From a virus: a stretch of 52,889 nt of DNA. The stretch spans positions 1 to 52,889 of the IMG/VR virus record IMGVR_UViG_3300009082_000023; one strand, given 5' to 3'. The notes beneath the pieces are model-generated. The model searched no databases, was not told the DNA's origin, and worked only from the letters and a program-made list of their open reading frames with translations. Positions within the stretch are counted from its first letter, which is position 1. The number at the start of each line of letters is the position of its first letter. Below are positions 48,155 through 52,889 of this stretch, piece after piece. Both the position numbers and the translations under genes were made by a program.

Positions 48155-49277
48155 GGCCCTGCCTTTCATATCTGTAATCTTTCCCTAAAAGAATCCTTAC
48201 AACGGTATCAGACACATTCTCCTTAGTGTAATCCGGCAGTCCGCCCCACAGTTGATTCATCTTCATTATTCCCCTGTAAGCATTTAATATATCTTCTTTG
48301 TTTGTTGCTGAAAGTATCACTGATCCGTTTTCAATAAGCTCCTGCCTCTCGGTCGTATTACGAAGTATTATCGTAGGCACTCCAAATAATGAGGTCTCCT
48401 CGGGTACTGTCCCGCTATCAGTTAAAACTAATTTAGCTGACTTTTCAAGTTTAACAAAATCAAAAAATCCTATCGGGTCTATTAACTTCACTTTATCAGA
48501 AAATCTTATGCCATGTTTACCAAACTGATCCTTTGTCCGGGGATGAAACGAATAAACTACCGGCATATCTTCTGCTATCTCATTAACGGCCTCTACAACG
48601 TTCCTGGCACGGGAAGGGTTATCAACATTCTCGGTACGGTGAAAAGTAAGCAGGGCAAATGATTGCGGCTGTTCATAAGGCTTATCATCAAAATCTATAA
48701 ACTTACTCAAATTAAGCCTCTTCAAAATTTCACTATTATCAATTTCATACTCATAAAATTTCAGTACCTCGTTAATCGGGTTGCCAGTCTTGTAAACGAA
48801 GTTCTTTGAATGACCCTCCCTGATAAGATTCTCCTTTGAGTTCTCGGTATAAGGCAAATTATAAGTGGCAAACGAATCAATTATCTTCCGGTTACTCTCC
48901 TCGGGAACCAAAGGATCATAACATCTATTTCCTGCCTCCATGTGATAAACCGGGATGCCGCGTTTAGCTGCCATAATTGTAAGAAGTGAACTGTTTGTGT
49001 CACCCAGAACCAAAACCTTATCCGGCTTCTCTTTAATAAGTATCTGCTCAAATTGCATAAATCCATTACCGATAAATTCCCCTGTTGAATGTGTTCTGGA
49101 GAATATATAGTCAGGTTTGCGAATCCGTAAGTCCTTTAAAAAGATGTCGCTTAGATTCGGGTCGTAGTTCTGCATAGTGAAAACGTGAACGTGACGGCAA
49201 ACATCATCCAATTTACGAAGGATAATTGAGAGCCTTATCAGTTCCGGTCGGGTTCCTGTAATGGTTAATACTGTCAT
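48141..49277 (-). CDS. UDP-N-acetylglucosamine 2-epimerase family, CapG/FnlC/QnlB-like
   Basis: 378 residues. TITGTRPELIRLSIILRKL at the start, VLGDTNSSLLTIMAAKR, YHMEAGNRCYDPLVPEESNR and later LTDSGTVPEETSLFGVPTII are the WecB/CapG signatures. The MEAGNRC...VPEE-x-NRKIxD form with NLPYTENS points to the CapG branch acting on 6-deoxy L-sugars over ordinary WecB. It would invert C2 to make UDP-L-FucNAc or UDP-L-QuiNAc. Confidence 0.85.
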   Translation of the reverse strand: MTVLTITGTRPELIRLSIILRKLDDVCRHVHVFTMQNYDPNLSDIFLKDLRIRKPDYIFSRTHSTGEFIGNGFMQFEQILIKEKPDKVLVLGDTNSSLLTIMAAKRGIPVYHMEAGNRCYDPLVPEESNRKIIDSFATYNLPYTENSKENLIREGHSKNFVYKTGNPINEVLKFYEYEIDNSEILKRLNLSKFIDFDDKPYEQPQSFALLTFHRTENVDNPSRARNVVEAVNEIAEDMPVVYSFHPRTKDQFGKHGIRFSDKVKLIDPIGFFDFVKLEKSAKLVLTDSGTVPEETSLFGVPTIILRNTTERQELIENGSVILSATNKEDILNAYRGIMKMNQLWGGLPDYTKENVSDTVVRILLGKDYRYERQGHDEY

Positions 49278-49945
49278 TTTTTATAAGTTAAATATAATTT
49301 ATTCATTAGTTCCGTCGTAGGTATTATATCGTCTTTAAACTCAGATATTATCTGGGCAACCTCGCCAACAGTTGTGAGATAAACCGGCTTCACTGTCAAA
49401 TATTCTTTTGACTCCCTGAATATGCTCCCCTCCATGAGATTACGAAACTCATTAACAACGTCGTCAACATATACAAGCATGAGCTCTTTATTCGGGTCGT
49501 TTATTTTAAGGTCAATGCCATAGCAGACATTAAATAGGAACGTATTTATTGCTGAGTTATATTCAGGCCTCCCCCAGCGACCAAATACATTAGCGAGCCG
49601 GTATAGATAAACCTTGCCTTTATACCACATTAAAAGCTCCTCCTCCAGACGCTTGTATTGCCCATGTTCCGTATTGCCCATTGCAAGTATTGAAGATGTG
49701 TAAATAATCGGGGGGTAGTTCTCATGCCTGTCAAGTGAAGAAAGAATAAACTGAGTGAGGTGGGTGTCAAATCCCTCCTTTATCCCCGATGCAAGATGAA
49801 AGATAAAATCTACATCTCTAAGGACAATATCAAGATACTCATAGGTATGTTCTTTGTCAAACAACAGGACTTTGTAATCCTGAAGTGCAAACAATAGATT
49901 TTTACCTATAAAGCCGTTGGTTCCTGTTATTAGTATTTTTTTCAT
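49274..49945 (-). CDS. CapF/WbjC/WbvR-like SDR reductase lacking cupin domain
   Basis: 223 residues. ILITGTNGFIGKNLLFAL start, VYLYRLANVFGRWGRPEYNS, INDPNKELMLVYVDDVVNEF: these closely follow the SDR half of CapF from memory. CapF is about 370 residues with a C-terminal cupin that epimerises C3; here the protein ends where that domain would begin. The place of the usual YxxxK reads HGQYK, so the catalytic Tyr is displaced or replaced. It would reduce the 4-keto sugar. Stop overlaps the CapG-like start. Confidence 0.75.
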   Translation of the reverse strand: MKKILITGTNGFIGKNLLFALQDYKVLLFDKEHTYEYLDIVLRDVDFIFHLASGIKEGFDTHLTQFILSSLDRHENYPPIIYTSSILAMGNTEHGQYKRLEEELLMWYKGKVYLYRLANVFGRWGRPEYNSAINTFLFNVCYGIDLKINDPNKELMLVYVDDVVNEFRNLMEGSIFRESKEYLTVKPVYLTTVGEVAQIISEFKDDIIPTTELMNKLYLTYKK

Positions 49946-50769
49946 ACGTTTTTAATTAAGTTACCTATTATTGTGTTCGGCAGGTTTTTCTCCCCCCCGC
50001 CGGTACGATTAAGAAAGTCAGTCCAGATAACGTTCCCCCCGTACCAATGACATCCTATTGAACCTTCAGTAAACCTTACAGGCGACGACCTCATTAGCTC
50101 ACCAGCAGATACATGATGACAGTCATAAGCATATACTACGTCCATATCCAAGTTAACACCCTTCGGGATCATGTCCATATTCCTGAAATACTTATTGAAT
50201 AAATCCGGCCCCCAGCATTGATATTCCCGGACTTTGTAATTACCGTTAAAGCTATTCTGAAGTATCTCAAAAAACTCGCTGTTCTTTACTGCCAGGTTAA
50301 AGCCAGTAGAGTGTCCGTAATCAGCAATACAAACAAAAACATCCTTATCGGCGTTCTCAGGACAGTTGGCTTTCATATTCTCTATGGGAGCAAAGTAAAG
50401 AATATCCATATCAGTCCACAGTCCCCCTTGCTGATGAAGAGCAACTATACGAATGAAGTCAGCCTTATGAACCTCTGGGGTCTGCCGTGCAAAACCTATT
50501 TTATCAAAGTCCACTTCTTTCATCTCTACGTTTAACTTAGGAAGTTCGGAAAGATAGTTTTTACAAACCTTATCATTAACTACCGGAGTGCCTTTCATAT
50601 AATTCCATGACGGCTGTCCTCTGTAAGGAACTTTAGGATACCACACCACCACCCTCCAATCAGGGTTATGCTTTATGAAAGTCTTTAATGTCAGGTAACG
50701 GATATAAAGCAGATGATCCCCGCCCCAAAAGGTGTGAAGGATTTTCGGTATTCTATTCAGATGCCACAT
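49942..50769 (-). CDS. GT32-like glycosyltransferase (DXD type)
   Basis: 275 residues. IPKILHTFWGG at the start and FIRIVALHQQGGLWTDMDIL (DMD at 120-122) match the Gly_transf_sug/OCH1 (GT32) family, with NSEFFEILQNSF and HWYGG near the end. Such enzymes add hexoses or amino sugars to glycans. It precedes the CapF-like gene with a four-base overlap. Confidence 0.85.
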   Translation of the reverse strand: MWHLNRIPKILHTFWGGDHLLYIRYLTLKTFIKHNPDWRVVVWYPKVPYRGQPSWNYMKGTPVVNDKVCKNYLSELPKLNVEMKEVDFDKIGFARQTPEVHKADFIRIVALHQQGGLWTDMDILYFAPIENMKANCPENADKDVFVCIADYGHSTGFNLAVKNSEFFEILQNSFNGNYKVREYQCWGPDLFNKYFRNMDMIPKGVNLDMDVVYAYDCHHVSAGELMRSSPVRFTEGSIGCHWYGGNVIWTDFLNRTGGGEKNLPNTIIGNLIKNV

Positions 50770-50772
50770 AGT

Positions 50773-51582
50773 TTATAAACATTTCATCATTGCCTCTTTT
50801 AAAATATCTTCGTACTTGTAATGCTTTAACCCATACTCATAGTTGTCGCCTACAAGCGAAAGCATACGCTCATAAACTTCAGGGGTGAGCTGATTACAAA
50901 CGTTTATTATATCATCAACACTATCAACCATAATCATACCGTATTCATTGAAGTATTCTCCAATCACTGTGCACCCCCAATAAATAGGAACCGTCTTTGT
51001 AATAAAGCAGTCAATTAATTTCTCCGAGAAATAATAACTATTCCTGAATCCCTCAATACAAATATGAAACATACAATCAAATACGTTTACTTTCCACTTC
51101 TTATTAGGCCACGGAGGCATCGGCAAAGTATCTGCCGTCGGTTCAAACTGATTCCATGATCCGCGGTAAATGTCAAACGGTATCTTTATCTCTTTGCGCC
51201 TTGCATAAAGCTCATGCCTTAGTGGATGTCCGGGGGCCACGTTGCGGCTTGTCATCACAATAGACACCCCGAATTTCTTTTTCAGGTCGGGGGCGGGATC
51301 AACAAATGAGCCATTGCCAATCAGCTTAATAGATTTCGGCAATGTTAATAGCTCTGGATATTGAGTAAGCAAAAACGTATAAGCCTGTGGGTTATCTAAT
51401 ATGATTTTGTTATAGTCTCTCCACCCCTCGGTAGTGACAAAAAAACGAATAGTATCTTCAGGTACAGGTGTGAGGTTCTGCGGAATAGTGTTATCAATAC
51501 AGCACTCTACCCGCTTATCAGTTGGCAGGTCTATATTGGCCTCAATGCCTTCAGGGAATATAGATTTCATTAATACTTTCAT
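50773..51582 (-). CDS. GT10-like (fucosyltransferase-type) glycosyltransferase
   Basis: 269 residues. The C-terminal half has IVMTSRNVAPGHPLRHELYA and then FHICIEGFRNSYYFSEKLID with TVPIYWGC and IGEYFN: the F-x-F/I-E-N...Y-x-TEKL...PIYWG signature of GT10 alpha-fucosyltransferases. A 6-deoxy-L-sugar donor fits well with the adjacent L-amino-deoxysugar pathway. ATG overlaps the SGNH gene stop by four bases. Confidence 0.8.
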   Translation of the reverse strand: MKVLMKSIFPEGIEANIDLPTDKRVECCIDNTIPQNLTPVPEDTIRFFVTTEGWRDYNKIILDNPQAYTFLLTQYPELLTLPKSIKLIGNGSFVDPAPDLKKKFGVSIVMTSRNVAPGHPLRHELYARRKEIKIPFDIYRGSWNQFEPTADTLPMPPWPNKKWKVNVFDCMFHICIEGFRNSYYFSEKLIDCFITKTVPIYWGCTVIGEYFNEYGMIMVDSVDDIINVCNQLTPEVYERMLSLVGDNYEYGLKHYKYEDILKEAMMKCL

Positions 51583-52151
51583 GTTTGCATTTTTAAAAAT
51601 TCAGTAAGAAAAATAGGATTAGCGATGTGCCCGCAATCATCACGATACTGAAGATTGAAATATCCATTCTCGTCAGCATATTTATCGTAAACATCAAAAT
51701 ATATAAACCCAAATTCCCCGCATCTATTTTTCAAACATTCATTAAAAAATCTTACATAGCATCTTCTTTCCTCATCTGTGCCTGTACTTGGAAAAGGAGA
51801 TGCAGAAGCAGTCGCCTGAATATTGGATGGTACTACATTAAACACAAATTTTTTGGCTATTTTATATTGGTTAATAGCAAAGAAATAATTTTCAACAATC
51901 TTATCTATAATTTCTTTATAGTATTCTTTATTTCTTCCTATATGAACCCGGCAATCTATTTCTCCAAAGCAAAAACATACCCAATCATTTTTTCTAACCC
52001 CCATATCATAAATAGATGGCCTTTCTATTCCAAATGCAGCACAAGTTTTATCTATTAAATAATGGCAAATAATATTTAATCCAGTTATATTAATACCTCC
52101 CCATGTAAACTCTCTCGCATGACTATCACCTATGATATGTAAATTTATCAT
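51579..52151 (-). CDS. SGNH/GDSL hydrolase-like protein
   Basis: 190 residues from ATG 52151, 4 bases after the previous stop; the longer frame would overlap that gene. INLHIIGDSHAREF is the block I serine motif, CFCFGEIDCRVH resembles block III, and YRDDCGHIANP is the C-terminal DxxH. Such proteins add or remove acetyl groups from sugars. It lies within the sugar operon, so glycan esterase is likely. Confidence 0.7.
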   Translation of the reverse strand: MINLHIIGDSHAREFTWGGINITGLNIICHYLIDKTCAAFGIERPSIYDMGVRKNDWVCFCFGEIDCRVHIGRNKEYYKEIIDKIVENYFFAINQYKIAKKFVFNVVPSNIQATASASPFPSTGTDEERRCYVRFFNECLKNRCGEFGFIYFDVYDKYADENGYFNLQYRDDCGHIANPIFLTEFLKMQT

Positions 52152-52155
52152 ATTT

Positions 52156-52839
52156 TTATTTCTCGTTTCCTGTTTTATATTCACTCCTTCCATAGCCTAT
52201 ATTCACAGCATGGTCTTCTAATAAGCAGGCACTACGATAGCCTAAGTCGTGATACCGCTCTCCTATGGCCTGCTCCCGATGCCAGATAGTACCCTGCCAC
52301 GGGATGTCAGCGTATGGCGCAACTTTCTTATAATCTGAAAGTCTTTTCAACCCGCAAGCCGTAGTAAATCCATGCCATGCAAAGTCATTATATCCGTTTT
52401 GTCCTCTCTGATAGTTATCGCAAACCAACTTATAAGACACGTTACCGGCTTTCAATATCTCAGGCTCTAAGGGATGTCCGTTGTAATCCTGCAACCAGAC
52501 CTCTTCTATTTTAGGGTCTTTCATTATTTCCATTGACCGTTCTATAAATCCGGGCTTAGTAATACACCAGTCATCCTCTACGTGGAAAAGCCAGCCCGTC
52601 TTAATGTGCGAATAACCTATGTCAATACTCTTTATCAGTCCATAGTTCTTATCATTCAAAACAAAGGTAACATTAACATAGGTATCTCTTAATTGCCGGT
52701 GTATATTAGTATCGCCTGAGTCGTTGACTATTATAAACTCACTTATCGGATAAGTGTTTATCTCTACAAATGCACTTACCGACCTGTATAATAAATCAAG
52801 CCTGCGACAACTAAAGAATATTACCGTCAATCTTTGCAT
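52156..52839 (-). CDS. Family 2 glycosyltransferase
   Basis: 227 residues. LTVIFFSCRRLDLLYRSV, EFIIVNDSGD, then TGWLFHVEDDWCITKPGFIE with EDD as the acidic metal site: a GT2-type enzyme. Its start lies in the right terminal repeat and, on the closed circle, overlaps the end of the gene at 45-803 by 29 bases. Sugar specificity unknown. Confidence 0.8.
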   Translation of the reverse strand: MQRLTVIFFSCRRLDLLYRSVSAFVEINTYPISEFIIVNDSGDTNIHRQLRDTYVNVTFVLNDKNYGLIKSIDIGYSHIKTGWLFHVEDDWCITKPGFIERSMEIMKDPKIEEVWLQDYNGHPLEPEILKAGNVSYKLVCDNYQRGQNGYNDFAWHGFTTACGLKRLSDYKKVAPYADIPWQGTIWHREQAIGERYHDLGYRSACLLEDHAVNIGYGRSEYKTGNEK

Positions 52840-52889
52840 ATTGTTTTCTATTCTGAATCAACTCCGTTATCCTTAACTGCTCCGAGGTG
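52767..52889. repeat. Terminal direct repeat, right copy
   Basis: Identical to bases 1-123. It contains the start of the glycosyltransferase at 52156-52839 and the end of the one at 45-803. Evidence for circular completeness of the assembly. Confidence 0.95.

Overview
ORGANISM AND FORM. This looks like the complete, circularly assembled genome of a tailed double-stranded DNA phage infecting a member of the Bacteroidota. The first and last 123 bases are identical, so the unique circle is 52,766 bp. Three intergenic regions carry the Bacteroidota promoter pattern TTTG-N19/20-TAnnTTTG, and the replication genes (BT4734-like primase/helicase, Lin1244/DUF4373-type protein) are types typical of that phylum. 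Every convincing gene is on the minus strand, so transcription runs from high to low coordinates around the circle. No integrase or lysogeny repressor was recognised.

LAYOUT IN TRANSCRIPTION ORDER. (1) 47,010 down to 36,345: packaging and head genes (small and large terminase, portal, MuF-like protein, scaffold, major capsid protein), with a methyltransferase after the large terminase and three glycosyltransferases between portal and MuF. (2) 36,339 down to 20,023: connector and tail genes (gp10-like protein, tail assembly chaperone region, tape measure, baseplate-like proteins, LamG-like and beta-propeller receptor-binding candidates). (3) 19,980 down to 17,827: lysis module, an M15 endolysin among six small membrane proteins, closed by strong hairpin terminators. 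(4) 17,730 to 17,395: a separate RNA gene with its own promoter and terminator that I read as a circularly permuted, two-piece tmRNA. (5) 17,140 down to 4,921: recombination and replication genes (RecT, SSB-like protein, NinB-like, HNH, DUF4373, PD-(D/E)XK nuclease, primase/helicase, DNA methyltransferase, stand-alone DnaA domain IV, ParB-like) mixed with many short unknowns. (6) 4,875 down through the contig junction to 47,085: about 10 kb of sugar genes: nine glycosyltransferases or glycosyltransferase-like proteins, an extra sugar epimerase/dehydratase, an SGNH hydrolase-like protein, and a CapE/CapF/CapG-like trio that makes an activated L-amino-deoxysugar.

HOW IT FITS. The sugar block supplies a UDP-L-QuiNAc- or UDP-L-FucNAc-type donor plus enzymes to transfer it. 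Three further glycosyltransferases are translationally coupled with portal and MuF head genes, so virion glycosylation is the simplest reading; remodelling the host surface is the main alternative. The permuted tmRNA sits between the late-gene terminators and the early genes and could tag stalled peptides or rescue ribosomes during infection. Homing endonuclease traces occur twice in the late genes: a GIY-YIG gene with an in-frame stop upstream of the tape measure, and a short remnant between the two terminase genes.

LIMITS. All assignments come from reading motifs and context; no search or folding program was run. Many small genes are supported mainly by ATGA or TAATG coupling to their neighbours.
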